A DNA stretch of 64,000 nucleotides from Robertmurraya kyonggiensis (GTDB taxonomy: Bacteria; Bacillota; Bacilli; Bacillales; Cytobacillaceae): assembly GCF_005116465.1 (NCBI RefSeq), contig NZ_SWBM01000001.1, forward strand, positions 620,001 to 684,000. Direction: 5' to 3'. The first letter of the stretch is position 1, and each line of letters begins with the position of its first letter. The position numbers and the translations under genes were made by a program. Of the stretch, positions 50,486 through 60,707 are shown in pieces. Below the pieces are notes generated by a model that saw only the letters and a list, made by a program, of their open reading frames with translations, had not been told where the DNA came from and did not search any database.

Positions 50486-53185
50486 ATGAAGTTCCATGAA
50501 ATGAATGAACGCGATGTTGAAAAAGTCTTGAATACCGACTTAAAAGAAGGGTTATCAAGTACAGATGTTCAAAAGAGGATTAAGCAACACGGATATAATG
50601 AATTAGCTGAAGGAGAAAAGCAGTCCGCACTACTCTTGTTTTTTAGTCAGTTTAAAGATTTTATGGTTCTTGTTTTATTAGGTGCCGTCTTAATTTCAGG
50701 ATTACTCGGAGAATACATTGATGCGATTGCCATTGTTGCCATCGTCATTATAAATGGATTTTTAGGTTTTTTTCAGGAACGGAAAGCAGAGAAATCTCTT
50801 GATGCATTAAAGGAACTATCTGCTCCACAGGTTTCTACATTAAGGGATGGTCAGTGGGTGAAAATTCCTTCAAAAGAGCTTGTTGTGGGTGATGTATTAA
50901 AGTTTGCATCTGGAGACCGAATTGGTGCGGATGTTAGAATTATAGATTCGAAGAGTCTTGAGATTGAAGAGTCCGCCTTAACGGGGGAATCACTGCCAGT
51001 CGCAAAAACTACAGCGAGAATTGACAAAGGTGACGTCGGCATTGGTGATATGGAAAATATGGCCTTTATGGGAACGATGGTGACAAGAGGGGCCGGAATA
51101 GGTGTAGTCGTTGCGACAGGAATGAAGACGGCAATGGGACAAATTGCTGATTTGCTGCAAAATGCGGAAACCGTCATCACTCCTTTACAAAGAAAACTCC
51201 AGGAGCTCGGGAAAATTTTAATCATTGTCGCAATCCTTCTCACTATTCTTGTTGTGTTCGTTGGTGTTATACAAGGAAACGATCTATATACGATGTTCTT
51301 AGCTGGTGTATCGTTAGCGGTTGCCGCAATCCCAGAAGGACTACCCGCAATTGTCACTGTTGCACTTTCGTTAGGTGTCCAGCGAATGATTAAAAATAAT
51401 GCGATTGTACGAAAGTTGCCTGCTGTTGAAACATTAGGCTGTGCTTCCGTTATTTGTTCGGATAAAACTGGAACAATGACACAAAACAAAATGACTGTGA
51501 CACATCTTTGGAGCGGTGGAAACACTTGGACGGTTGATGGGGTCGGCTACGATCCACACGGAAGATTTTATCGTGCTGATTCAAAACAACCGATTGATAT
51601 TAAAAAGGAAAAATCACTGCAGCAAATGCTGATGTTTGGCATGATGTGTAATCATGCTAGTCTGAAAGAGAAAGAATCAAATGAATTTATAGTAGACGGA
51701 GATCCGACAGAAGGAGCTCTTCTCGTTGCAGCGATGAAGGCTGGCTATAATCGTGATTTATTATTAAATCAATATGAAATTGTACAGGAATTTCCCTTTG
51801 ATTCAACTAGAAAAATGATGTCCATTGTGATAAAGGATGTCAATGGGCGTCAGTTTGTCGTCACAAAGGGAGCGCCAGATGTTCTTGTAGGGATTAGTGA
51901 ATCGGTACTATGGGATGGGAAACGAGCCACTTTTTCAACAGACATGAAAAATAATGTCCAATCCGCCATCAATAATCTTGCTTCACAAGCACTAAGGACG
52001 ATTGCGATAGGATTTAAAGAAATACCTGCGAAAACTCTTATTTTTAGCGAAAAAGAAGCGGAGAAGGACCTTACTTTCATCGGATTACAAGGGATGATTG
52101 ATCCGCCTAGACCAGAAGTGAAGCTGGCAGTGAAGGAATGTAAGGAAGCGGGAATTAAGACGGTTATGATTACTGGAGACCATGTGATTACCGCTAAGGC
52201 AATTGCAACACAGCTTGGTATTTTAACACCAAAGAAAAAAGTATTGGACGGAAATACATTAACGAATATGACCACAGAAGAATTAGAGGAAGTCGTCGAT
52301 GATGTCGCTGTATTTGCTCGAGTTTCACCTGAACATAAGTTAAAAATCGTTAAGGCATTGCAAAATAGAGGCCATGTTGTCGCGATGACGGGCGATGGAG
52401 TGAATGACGCACCGGCTATCAAAACAGCGGATATTGGTGTAGCGATGGGGATTACTGGTACAGATGTAGCGAAGGAAGCATCGGCCTTAGTTCTACTTGA
52501 TGATAACTTTGCAACCATTAAGGCAGCGATTAAAGAGGGCCGGAATATCTATGAAAATATTCGAAAGTTTATTCGCTATCTATTAGCCTCAAATGTTGGA
52601 GAAATACTCGTTATGCTTTTTGCGATGTTGTTAGCCCTTCCACTCCCTCTCGTTCCAATACAAATACTCTGGGTGAATCTGGTTACTGATGGTTTACCGG
52701 CGATGGCTCTTGGTTTAGACCAGCCTGAGGGGGATGTTATGAGAAGAAACCCAAGAAGTCCGAAAGAAGGCATATTCGCTAGAGGACTTGGTTGGAAGGT
52801 AGTCTCTAGAGGTTTCTTAATCGGGATTTCTACCTTGATCGCCTTTATAATCGCGAACAATGAAAATCCTGAGCATCTTGCTTATGCACAAACAGTTGCT
52901 TTTGCTACATTAGTTATGGCACAACTTATCCATGTTTTTGATTGCCGTAGTGAAAAATCAATATTTGTTCGTAATCCGTTTGGCAATATGTATTTAGTTT
53001 GGGCAGTTATTTCTTCGGTTTTACTTATGTTTGTAGTTATCTATTATCCACCGCTACAACCGATATTCCATACCGTTCCGATCCTTGCAAAAGATTGGAT
53101 TATGATACTAGGTTTGGCGGCAGTACCAACTTTTTTACTAGCCGGAACATTTTTGGCAAGAAAAAGAAAAGAAACTGTGGTATAA
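50486..53185 (+). CDS. yloB: P-type calcium-transporting ATPase YloB
   Basis: SERCA-like P2A ATPase of 899 residues. Actuator motif TGES (about 166-169), calcium-site helix PEGLPA (about 284-289), phosphorylated Asp326 in DKTGTMT, ATP site KGAPD (about 460-464), hinge TGDGVNDAP (about 635-643), and about ten membrane helices. The B. subtilis counterpart is a calcium ATPase of sporulation. It is divergent from rqcH. Confidence 0.95.
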   Translation: MKFHEMNERDVEKVLNTDLKEGLSSTDVQKRIKQHGYNELAEGEKQSALLLFFSQFKDFMVLVLLGAVLISGLLGEYIDAIAIVAIVIINGFLGFFQERKAEKSLDALKELSAPQVSTLRDGQWVKIPSKELVVGDVLKFASGDRIGADVRIIDSKSLEIEESALTGESLPVAKTTARIDKGDVGIGDMENMAFMGTMVTRGAGIGVVVATGMKTAMGQIADLLQNAETVITPLQRKLQELGKILIIVAILLTILVVFVGVIQGNDLYTMFLAGVSLAVAAIPEGLPAIVTVALSLGVQRMIKNNAIVRKLPAVETLGCASVICSDKTGTMTQNKMTVTHLWSGGNTWTVDGVGYDPHGRFYRADSKQPIDIKKEKSLQQMLMFGMMCNHASLKEKESNEFIVDGDPTEGALLVAAMKAGYNRDLLLNQYEIVQEFPFDSTRKMMSIVIKDVNGRQFVVTKGAPDVLVGISESVLWDGKRATFSTDMKNNVQSAINNLASQALRTIAIGFKEIPAKTLIFSEKEAEKDLTFIGLQGMIDPPRPEVKLAVKECKEAGIKTVMITGDHVITAKAIATQLGILTPKKKVLDGNTLTNMTTEELEEVVDDVAVFARVSPEHKLKIVKALQNRGHVVAMTGDGVNDAPAIKTADIGVAMGITGTDVAKEASALVLLDDNFATIKAAIKEGRNIYENIRKFIRYLLASNVGEILVMLFAMLLALPLPLVPIQILWVNLVTDGLPAMALGLDQPEGDVMRRNPRSPKEGIFARGLGWKVVSRGFLIGISTLIAFIIANNENPEHLAYAQTVAFATLVMAQLIHVFDCRSEKSIFVRNPFGNMYLVWAVISSVLLMFVVIYYPPLQPIFHTVPILAKDWIMILGLAAVPTFLLAGTFLARKRKETVV

Positions 53186-53188
53186 TCC

Positions 53189-53222
53189 AAAAGGTGATAG
53201 AGGAGACTCTATTACCTTTTTC
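53189..53222 (+). terminator. Rho-independent terminator after yloB
   Basis: A 14-bp stem (53189-53202 with 53207-53220, one G-T pair) around GAGA, ending in T. It begins 3 bp after the yloB stop and ends 26 bp before yloC. Confidence 0.85.
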
Positions 53223-53247
53223 AATTTCATTATTTGGGTGTGTTGCT

Positions 53248-54123
53248 ATGATTGTTAGCATGACTGGATTTGGCCGTAGTAAGGCAGAAAAAGACAAATA
53301 TTCTGTAACAGTAGAAATTAAAGCTGTGAATCATCGGTTTTTAGAGTTTAATATTCGAATGCCTAGACAGTTATTTGTAATCGAGGATAGAATCAAAAAG
53401 AAAATCAGTGAACAAGTGACTAGAGGAAGAATCGAGGTATTTGTGACACTCGAGGGTTCTGGGAATTTTTCTTCTAAAGTAAATGTGGATTGGCAGCTTC
53501 TTGATGAATATGTTCAATCTATTAAAGCGATTCAAGAAAAATACCAGCTAGAAAACCCAATCTCACTTCAAGATATATTGATCCGCGAAGATTTTGTTTC
53601 CTTTGATGAAGACCATGCTGGTAATGCAGAAATAGAAGCCCTTGTTCTTGACGCAATTGATGATGCTGCAAAACAGCTAAAATCGATGCGTGTCATTGAA
53701 GGCAACGTTCTTGCAAGCGACATACATAACCAATTACATATTTTAAGTAAAAAGGTCATTAGTTTAAGAGAATATGCTCCAAGTGTCGTCCGGCTTTATA
53801 CGAAAAAGTTGCGAAGCAGAATGGAAGAATTCGCAAATGGACAAATCGATGAAGCTCGTCTTGTTAATGAAATAGCTATTTTTGCTGACAAAGCAGATAT
53901 TAACGAAGAGTTAACAAGATTACATAGTCATATCGACCAGTTCCAAAAGATTATGAAGTTAGATGAACCGGTTGGTCGGAAAATGGACTTCCTCCTTCAG
54001 GAAATGAATCGAGAGGTTAACACAATTGGCTCTAAAGCAAATGATTCTAATATTGCTAGAGAAGTCGTTGAAATGAAAAGCTTACTCGAGAAAATGAAAG
54101 AGCAGGTTCAAAATATAGAGTAG
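53248..54123 (+). CDS. yloC: YicC/YloC family endoribonuclease-like protein
   Basis: 291 residues, the usual length. N-terminal YicC domain begins MIVSMTGFGRSK (residues 1-12) with VEIKAVNHRFLEFNIR (about 23-38); the C-terminal DUF1732 part has GRKMDFLLQEMNREVNTIGSK (about 244-264, split in two blocks). Members are reported to be ribonucleases acting on mRNA or sRNA; this activity is inferred. The ATG at 53248 follows GGGTGTG; the long open frame upstream is a shadow of yloB. Confidence 0.92.
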   Translation: MIVSMTGFGRSKAEKDKYSVTVEIKAVNHRFLEFNIRMPRQLFVIEDRIKKKISEQVTRGRIEVFVTLEGSGNFSSKVNVDWQLLDEYVQSIKAIQEKYQLENPISLQDILIREDFVSFDEDHAGNAEIEALVLDAIDDAAKQLKSMRVIEGNVLASDIHNQLHILSKKVISLREYAPSVVRLYTKKLRSRMEEFANGQIDEARLVNEIAIFADKADINEELTRLHSHIDQFQKIMKLDEPVGRKMDFLLQEMNREVNTIGSKANDSNIAREVVEMKSLLEKMKEQVQNIE

Positions 54124-54150
54124 CCTTGGTTTAGAAACATGTAACCAAGG
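54124..54150 (+). other. Stem-loop between yloC and remA
   Basis: CCTTGGTT (54124-54131) pairs perfectly with AACCAAGG (54143-54150), with no T-run after it on this strand. Possibly a weak or reverse-strand terminator. Confidence 0.4.
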
Positions 54151-54183
54151 TAAAAATAAATAACTGACTAATGGGGGAGAAGC

Positions 54184-54447
54184 ATGTCAATTAAATTAAT
54201 CAATATTGGGTTTGGGAACATCGTTTCTGCAAACCGTATTATCTCAATTGTAAGTCCTGAATCTGCACCGATAAAAAGAATAATTCAAGATGCAAGAGAC
54301 AGGGGGGCTTTAATCGATGCGACTTATGGAAGAAGGACGCGTGCGGTCATCGTTATGGATAGTGACCATGTCATCCTTTCAGCTGTACAGCCTGAGACAG
54401 TTGCAGCTCGATTAAATGACCGTGATGAAATAATGGATGAAGGGTAG
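54184..54447 (+). CDS. remA: Extracellular matrix regulator RemA (DUF370)
   Basis: 87-residue DNA-binding protein that in B. subtilis activates biofilm matrix and osmoprotection genes. The sequence begins [20 protein letters not shown] and contains AKRIIQ-like basic patches and the block [15 protein letters not shown] (about 46-60). Start behind GGGGGAG. Located between yloC and gmk as in B. subtilis (ylzA). Confidence 0.95.
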   Translation: MSIKLINIGFGNIVSANRIISIVSPESAPIKRIIQDARDRGALIDATYGRRTRAVIVMDSDHVILSAVQPETVAARLNDRDEIMDEG

Positions 54448-55074
<627 letters not shown>

Positions 55075-55290
55075 ATGTTATATCCATCAATTGATTCACT
55101 TTTGACTAAGATCGATTCAAAATACTCATTAGTTTCTGTAGCAGCAAAAAGAGCACGCAGATTACAGCAAGATGAAAGATTAATGCTTACTAAATATGTA
55201 TCACATAAACCAGTTGGTAAGGCATTAGAAGAAATTCACGCTGATAGACTTACTTTCCGTGTTGAGAACCATGACGAAACTGCTGAATAA
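55075..55290 (+). CDS. rpoZ: RNA polymerase omega subunit
   Basis: 71-residue assembly subunit of RNA polymerase. The signature is [20 protein letters not shown] with AKRARRLQ (about 25-32), and [10 protein letters not shown] (about 46-55). Directly adjacent to gmk with no gap, as in other Bacillus. Confidence 0.95.
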   Translation: MLYPSIDSLLTKIDSKYSLVSVAAKRARRLQQDERLMLTKYVSHKPVGKALEEIHADRLTFRVENHDETAE

Positions 55291-55307
55291 GAAATGTTTC
55301 ATTAATG

Positions 55308-55337
55308 AACAACCTAGACATTAGGTTGTTTTTTATT
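55308..55337 (+). terminator. Rho-independent terminator after rpoZ
   Basis: AACAACCTA (55308-55316) pairs perfectly with TAGGTTGTT (55322-55330), followed by TTTTATTT. Confidence 0.88.
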
Positions 55338-55366
55338 TGAGGGTGCAGATTTTTAGAGTCGGGCCC

Positions 55367-55520
55367 CATGAAGACAAGAATCGAGTGAAGCTATAGAAAG
55401 ATGTCCGCATGGAGCGTTCATGAAGACAAAGATTGAGTGATACTTAAGAAAGATGTCCGCATGGAGCGTTCATGAAGACAAGAATCGAGTGATCTTTAAA
55501 AAAGTTGTCTTCATAAAACG
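55367..55520. repeat. Tandem 52-bp repeat with internal inverted arms (about 3 copies)
   Basis: Copies run 55367-55418, 55419-55470 and 55471-55520 (the last is degenerate). Copies 1 and 2 share the same second half (AGAAAGATGTCCGCATGGAG, then CGTT); all three share CATGAAGACAA at the start. Each copy can fold: ATGAAGACAA faces ATGTCCGCAT in copies 1 and 2 and TTGTCTTCAT in copy 3, where the arms are perfect (55472-55481 with 55505-55514). No open frame or ribosome-binding site. Most likely a dispersed non-coding intergenic repeat. Confidence 0.8.
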
Positions 55521-55646
55521 TGCAATAAAACATCAATAGTAAGCATTCGTATAAAAGAAGCACCCTTCGAATAAAAAAGATGCAATGAAACGACAATTCT
55601 TGCATAATGGAAGAAAGATATTTGTTACTCGGGACGGGGGTTCACT
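55521..55646. other. Remainder of the rpoZ-coaBC gap
   Basis: AT-rich, with a loose duplication: ATTCGTATAAAAGAAG (55546-55561) resembles the CTTCGAATAAAAAAGA that follows at 55565, and TGCAATAAAAC resembles TGCAATGAAAC at 55581. No gene, and no convincing promoter for coaBC; none was found in the 130 bp before its start. Confidence 0.4.
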
Positions 55647-56858
55647 ATGTTAAATGGGAAAAAAGTTTTACTATGTGTGACAGGAGGAATAGCCGTTTAC
55701 AAGGCTGTTGCTCTCACTAGTAAATTAACGCAAGCAGGGGTAGAGGTAAAAGTTATCTTAAGCGATTCTGCAGCGAAATTTGTTACTCCGTTAACATTTC
55801 AAGCGATGTCACGCAATGACGTTTATATAGATACGTTTGATGAAAAAAATCCGAAAGTGATTGCTCATATTGATTTAGCTGACTGGGCTGATTTAATTCT
55901 CATTGCCCCTGCTACAGCAAATACGATTGGAAAATTGGCGAATGGAATTGCCGACAATATGATCACAACTACACTTTTAGCAGCGACTGCTCCCGTTTGG
56001 ATTGCACCAGCCATGAATGTTCATATGTATGGGCATCCAGCAGTCATTAAAAATATTGAAACGCTTCATCATTTTGGTTATCAATTTATTGAGCCTAGTG
56101 AAGGGTATCTAGCATGTGGTTATGTTGGAAAAGGGAGACTAGAAGAACCAGAGAAAATCGTACAGATCATGGAGTATTTTTTTGAACCAAAGGACTTGCC
56201 CTTAAAAGGAAAAAGAGTCCTTGTTACAGCAGGCCCAACTCGGGAAAAAATTGATCCAGTTCGCTTCATTACCAATCTTTCAACTGGAAAAATGGGTTAT
56301 GCGATCGCAGAAACGGCCATTGATCTAGGAGCAGCTGTTACTTTGGTTTCAGGTCCTGTATCAATCTCGCCACCTAAAGGGGCAGACCTAATCAAGGTTG
56401 AAAGTGCGGAAGAAATGTACAATGCGGTCACCCAGCATTTTAATGCAGCTGATATGGTCATTAAGACTGCTGCGGTTTCTGATTATCGTCCGAAGGTATC
56501 CTATGATGAAAAGATCAAAAAACAACCTGGTGATGAAGTGCTTGAACTAGAAAGAACGAAAGATATTTTATTGGAGTTAGGAAAACAAAAAACTCATCAA
56601 GTTCTAGTAGGCTTTGCTGCGGAAACAAATAATGTGGCAGGGTATGCCAAGGGTAAGCTTGAGAAGAAAAATGCCGATATGATCGTGGCGAATGATGTTA
56701 AAGCAGAAGGTGCCGGATTTGGGACTGATACCAATATTGTCACCATTTATAAAAAAGACGGTTCGTCTATCGAATTGCCTAAGATGACCAAGCAAGAGGT
56801 TGCAAAGAACATACTTCTAGAGGCAAGCAAATTACTAAAAGGTGACAAAATACAATGA
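55647..56858 (+). CDS. coaBC: Bifunctional CoaBC: phosphopantothenoylcysteine synthetase/decarboxylase
   Basis: Two coenzyme A steps in one protein of 403 residues. N-terminal FMN-dependent CoaC decarboxylase (about 1-185) with PAMNVHMYGHPA (about 115-126) and the conserved cysteine in ACGYVGKGRL (about 153-162); C-terminal CoaB synthetase with AGPTREKIDPVR (about 195-206) and NDV near 350. Overlaps the priA start by 4 bp. Confidence 0.96.
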   Translation: MLNGKKVLLCVTGGIAVYKAVALTSKLTQAGVEVKVILSDSAAKFVTPLTFQAMSRNDVYIDTFDEKNPKVIAHIDLADWADLILIAPATANTIGKLANGIADNMITTTLLAATAPVWIAPAMNVHMYGHPAVIKNIETLHHFGYQFIEPSEGYLACGYVGKGRLEEPEKIVQIMEYFFEPKDLPLKGKRVLVTAGPTREKIDPVRFITNLSTGKMGYAIAETAIDLGAAVTLVSGPVSISPPKGADLIKVESAEEMYNAVTQHFNAADMVIKTAAVSDYRPKVSYDEKIKKQPGDEVLELERTKDILLELGKQKTHQVLVGFAAETNNVAGYAKGKLEKKNADMIVANDVKAEGAGFGTDTNIVTIYKKDGSSIELPKMTKQEVAKNILLEASKLLKGDKIQ

Positions 56859-59254
56859 TTGCGAAAGTGATTGTTGATGTTCCTGCAAAGCAGACGGACC
56901 GTGCATTTGACTATTTAGTTCCTGAGTCTCTTGAAGACGTTATTAAACCTGGAGTCAGAGTGATTGTTCCATTTGGTCCAAGAAAAATTCAAGGATTTGT
57001 AGTTGGTTTCAGTGATCGATCCGAATTTACAGGTCTAAAAGAAATCATTGAACCAATGGATTTGACTCCTGTGTTAAATGAGGAATTATTGGGCTTAGGA
57101 GATTGGTTAACAGAACAAACCCTTTCTTATAAAATCTCAGCCTTTCAGGTTATGCTACCAGCAGCTCTAAAAGCGAAGTATGAAAAAAAGATTATGCTAA
57201 GGAAGAGCATTGACCTGCTTCCTGAAGAGCTTCAATTTTTATTTGAAAAAAATGACACGATTATTTGGAATGAGGCTGGAGGTCACTTAGCACAGCTCCA
57301 AAAAGAGGCTACAAAAGGCAATGTTGAGGTTTTATACGAAGTAAAAGAACGAGTGAAAAAGAAGAAATTAAAGCATATATCTGTCAAAGTTTCGAAGGAA
57401 GAGTTAATCACTCATAGAGAGCAGCTTGCTGCAAATGCTGAGAAACAGAAAGTTCTTATTGATTTCTTTATTGAAAATCCGAAATCGATCGAACAACGAG
57501 AGCTCTTATCGATTCTTGACGTACCAGCGACTACGATAAAGAGTCTTGTCAAAAAGGGATTGCTTTTAGAAGAAGATTTAGAGGTATACCGCGACCCTTA
57601 CGAGGATCGAGTTTTTGAAAAAACGCAGCCTTTAACATTAACACTCGAACAGGAAAAAGCGATCTCTCCTATTCTAGCTACATTAGAAGAAAACAAGCAA
57701 AAGGTGTTTTTGCTTTATGGAGTGACCGGTAGTGGGAAAACGGAAATCTACCTGCAATCTATTCAGCGTGCGATCGAAATGGGGAAAGAAGCGATTGTTT
57801 TAGTCCCAGAGATTTCTTTGACACCGCAAATGGTGAAACGATTCAAAGGGCGATTTGGGAATGAAGTAGCCGTTCTTCATAGTGGCTTATCTTCTGGAGA
57901 AAAATATGATGAATGGCGTAAGATTGAGCGAAAAGAAGTAAAGGTGGTAGTGGGGGCAAGATCTGCTATTTTCGCTCCTTTTGAGAATTTGGGCATTATC
58001 ATAATTGATGAAGAGCATGAAACGAGCTATAAGCAAGAGGATAATCCGCGTTATCATGCAAGGGATGTTGCGATCGAGCGTGCGAACTTTCATCAATGTC
58101 CAGTTATTTTAGGAAGTGCAACGCCTTCTTTAGAAACCTTTGCGCGCGCACAAAAAGGTGTCTATGAACAGTTAAACTTGCCAAAAAGGATGAATAATCA
58201 AGCACTGCCTTCCGTCGAGATTATTGATATGCGTGAGGAACTTCGCGAAGGCAACCGTTCGATGTTTTCTAGAGCGCTTATAGAGGGATTGAAAGACCGT
58301 CTCGAGAAAAAACAGCAGATTGTCTTGTTTTTAAATAAACGTGGACATTCGTCATTTGTCATGTGCCGTGACTGTGGCTATGTCGACAATTGCCCTAATT
58401 GCGATATATCCCTTACATATCACCGCTTTAGTCAGCAAATGAAATGTCACTATTGTGGATACGAATCCTATGTTCCTTCCAAATGTCCTGAATGTAATGG
58501 TGAACATATTCGCTATTTCGGAACGGGAACGCAGAAGGTGGAAGAGGAGCTTGGTAAAGTCTTACCAGAGGCAAGAGTGATTCGTATGGATGTAGACACG
58601 ACAAGTCGCAAAGGTGCTCATGAAAAACTATTAAATGATTTCCAAGATGGAAAAGCAGATATACTTCTTGGCACACAAATGATTGCCAAGGGTTTGGATT
58701 TTCCAAACATCACCCTTGTGGGTGTACTTTCAGCGGATACAATGCTTCATTTACCAGACTTTCGTTCCTCAGAGAAAACCTTTCAGCTGTTAACTCAGGT
58801 TAGTGGACGAGCAGGAAGACATGAACTGCCTGGGGAGGTCATTATCCAAACCTATACGCCCGAGCATTATAGTGTAGAGCTTGCAGCTACACAAAATTTT
58901 GATCACTTTTTTGAGCGAGAAATGATGATTCGTCGTGCTCATCAATATCCGCCTTATTACTATATTGCTTTGATCACGGTAAGTCATGAAAATGTAGCGT
59001 ATGTTGCATCGACCACAGATAAAATTACGAAATTTGTCCAATCAAAGTTATCGAAGGAAGCGAGTGTCCTTGGGCCAGTTGCTTCACCGATCTCGCGGAT
59101 CAAAAATAGATATCGATATCAATGTTTGATAAAATACAAGCGGGAACCTGATTTAAACGGAACGTTAAAAACTATTTTAGAACATTATCAGCAAGAAACG
59201 GTCTCAAAAGGATTACAAATCTCGATTGATGTGAATCCTTATATATTAATGTAG
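56855..59254 (+). CDS. priA: Primosomal protein N' (replication restart helicase PriA)
   Basis: Superfamily 2 helicase that reloads the replisome at stalled forks. 3'-DNA-binding domain (about 1-105), Walker A GVTGSGKT at 289-296, DEEH at 385-388, eight zinc-binding cysteines (CRDC, CPNC, CHYC, CPEC, about 507-550) and helicase motifs such as QVSGRAGR near 648-655. 799 residues, normal. Confidence 0.97.
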   Translation: MIAKVIVDVPAKQTDRAFDYLVPESLEDVIKPGVRVIVPFGPRKIQGFVVGFSDRSEFTGLKEIIEPMDLTPVLNEELLGLGDWLTEQTLSYKISAFQVMLPAALKAKYEKKIMLRKSIDLLPEELQFLFEKNDTIIWNEAGGHLAQLQKEATKGNVEVLYEVKERVKKKKLKHISVKVSKEELITHREQLAANAEKQKVLIDFFIENPKSIEQRELLSILDVPATTIKSLVKKGLLLEEDLEVYRDPYEDRVFEKTQPLTLTLEQEKAISPILATLEENKQKVFLLYGVTGSGKTEIYLQSIQRAIEMGKEAIVLVPEISLTPQMVKRFKGRFGNEVAVLHSGLSSGEKYDEWRKIERKEVKVVVGARSAIFAPFENLGIIIIDEEHETSYKQEDNPRYHARDVAIERANFHQCPVILGSATPSLETFARAQKGVYEQLNLPKRMNNQALPSVEIIDMREELREGNRSMFSRALIEGLKDRLEKKQQIVLFLNKRGHSSFVMCRDCGYVDNCPNCDISLTYHRFSQQMKCHYCGYESYVPSKCPECNGEHIRYFGTGTQKVEEELGKVLPEARVIRMDVDTTSRKGAHEKLLNDFQDGKADILLGTQMIAKGLDFPNITLVGVLSADTMLHLPDFRSSEKTFQLLTQVSGRAGRHELPGEVIIQTYTPEHYSVELAATQNFDHFFEREMMIRRAHQYPPYYYIALITVSHENVAYVASTTDKITKFVQSKLSKEASVLGPVASPISRIKNRYRYQCLIKYKREPDLNGTLKTILEHYQQETVSKGLQISIDVNPYILM

Positions 59255-59278
59255 ACCAAGGAATTTGGAGGAAATATT

Positions 59279-59767
59279 TTGACTGTAAGAGCAATTGTTA
59301 CCTATCCTGCCGAAATTTTAGAGCAGGAATGTGAATTAGTAACGGTTTTTGATAAAAAATTAGTAAAGCTATTAAACGATATGTACGATACGATGATTGA
59401 ATTTGATGGGGTAGGCCTTGCCGCTCCACAAATTGGCATCAATAAACAAATTGCGGTAGTAGATATAGATGATGAGTCTGGAACCATTGAGCTTATCAAT
59501 CCAGAAATTCTTGAAACGAGTGGAGAGGATTTAGGGGTCGAGGGTTGTCTTAGTTTCCCTGGACTGTATGGGGAAGTAACAAGACCTTATTATGTAAAAG
59601 TGAAAGCTCAGGATCGAAAAGGAAGACCATTCGTCATTGAAGCTGAGGATTACTTAGCTCGTGCTATTCAACACGAGATTGATCATTTACATGGTATCCT
59701 ATTTACGTCAAAAGTAAGTAGATATTTGAAAGAAGAAGAGTTAGAGGAAGTGGAACAAAATGACTAA
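59279..59767 (+). CDS. def: Peptide deformylase
   Basis: Iron (or zinc) enzyme that removes the N-formyl group of new proteins. The three motifs are GVGLAAPQ (44-51), EGCLS (metal ligand Cys90) and QHEIDH (metal ligands His132 and His136, catalytic Glu133). TTG start behind GGAGG; 162 residues. Overlaps fmt by 8 bp, so the enzymes that add and remove formyl are co-translated. Confidence 0.97.
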   Translation: MTVRAIVTYPAEILEQECELVTVFDKKLVKLLNDMYDTMIEFDGVGLAAPQIGINKQIAVVDIDDESGTIELINPEILETSGEDLGVEGCLSFPGLYGEVTRPYYVKVKAQDRKGRPFVIEAEDYLARAIQHEIDHLHGILFTSKVSRYLKEEELEEVEQND

Positions 59768-60707
59768 GATCGTATTTATGGGGACACCTGATTTCTCCGT
59801 ACCAGTACTACAACAAATAATTATAGATGGCTATGAGGTAATCGGAGTTGTGACTCAACCAGATAGACCGGTTGGGAGAAAAAAGGTGTTAACACCACCT
59901 CCTGTTAAAGTGGAAGCCGAGAAGCATGGTATTCCTGTTTTTCAACCGGAAAAAATCCGTGTGCAAGAAGAACTAGATAAAATTCTCGCGCTTAACCCTG
60001 ACTTAATTGTTACAGCTGCCTTTGGACAAATCTTGCCGAAGGCGTTGCTCGATGCACCGAAATTGGGTTGTATCAATGTTCATGCCTCTCTTTTACCAGA
60101 GCTAAGAGGTGGGGCACCAATGCATTATTCCATTATTCAAGGGAAAGACAAAACCGGAATTACGATTATGTATATGGTTGAAAAGCTTGATGCTGGAGAT
60201 ATGCTTACCCAAGTTGAGGTACCAATTACAGAGACAGACACGGTTGGTACTCTTCATGATAAGTTGAGTGTAGCTGGTGCAAAGCTATTATCAGAAACCC
60301 TTCCTAAGCTATTAAATGGAGAGCTTAAAGGAACTCCTCAACGAGAAGAGGATGCAACTTTTGCTTATACAATTAAACGTGAGCAAGAAAAAATTGATTG
60401 GACAAAAACTGGAGAAGCTATATATAACCATGTTCGCGGAATGAATCCTTGGCCAGTAGCCTATACCACACATGATGGCGCAGTTATGAAAATTTGGTGG
60501 ACGGAGAAAGTGAAAGGCTCGGGTCAGAAAGCTCCAGGAGAAATCATAGCGTTAGAAGAGGACGGATTCGTTGTTGCGACAGGAAATGAAACAGCTGTGA
60601 AAATTATCGAGCTCCAGCCTTCAGGGAAAAAGCGTATGAAAGCAAGTGATTTTTTACGTGGAGCAAAGCTCGCAGTTGGAGACAGATTAGGAGTCGAGCA
60701 TGAGTAA
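59760..60707 (+). CDS. fmt: Methionyl-tRNA formyltransferase
   Basis: Formylates Met-tRNA of the initiator type with 10-formyl-tetrahydrofolate. N-terminal Rossmann domain starting [17 protein letters not shown]; active-site [13 protein letters not shown] (about 108-120) and the C-terminal OB-fold tRNA-binding domain (about 208-315). 315 residues. Overlaps both def and rsmB by 8 bp. Confidence 0.97.
   Translation: MTKIVFMGTPDFSVPVLQQIIIDGYEVIGVVTQPDRPVGRKKVLTPPPVKVEAEKHGIPVFQPEKIRVQEELDKILALNPDLIVTAAFGQILPKALLDAPKLGCINVHASLLPELRGGAPMHYSIIQGKDKTGITIMYMVEKLDAGDMLTQVEVPITETDTVGTLHDKLSVAGAKLLSETLPKLLNGELKGTPQREEDATFAYTIKREQEKIDWTKTGEAIYNHVRGMNPWPVAYTTHDGAVMKIWWTEKVKGSGQKAPGEIIALEEDGFVVATGNETAVKIIELQPSGKKRMKASDFLRGAKLAVGDRLGVEHE

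Noticed and set aside
51850-52518. A 222-codon open frame antisense to yloB (and another of 224 codons at 50851-51525)
   Set aside because: Both lie entirely inside the well-conserved P-type ATPase gene, have serine/threonine-rich products typical of antisense shadows, and no ribosome-binding site.
53181-53186. TATAAT as a promoter for yloC over the yloB stop codon
   Set aside because: The closest -35-like TTGGCA is 22 bp away and a terminator follows at once, so any transcript from it would end before yloC.
52999-53247. Extended N-terminus of YloC
   Set aside because: This part overlaps yloB in another frame and includes the yloB terminator; the conserved N-terminus starts at 53248.
55367-55520. 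CRISPR array
   Set aside because: The repeat units are contiguous without unique spacers, the unit is 52 bp, there are only three, and no cas genes are near.
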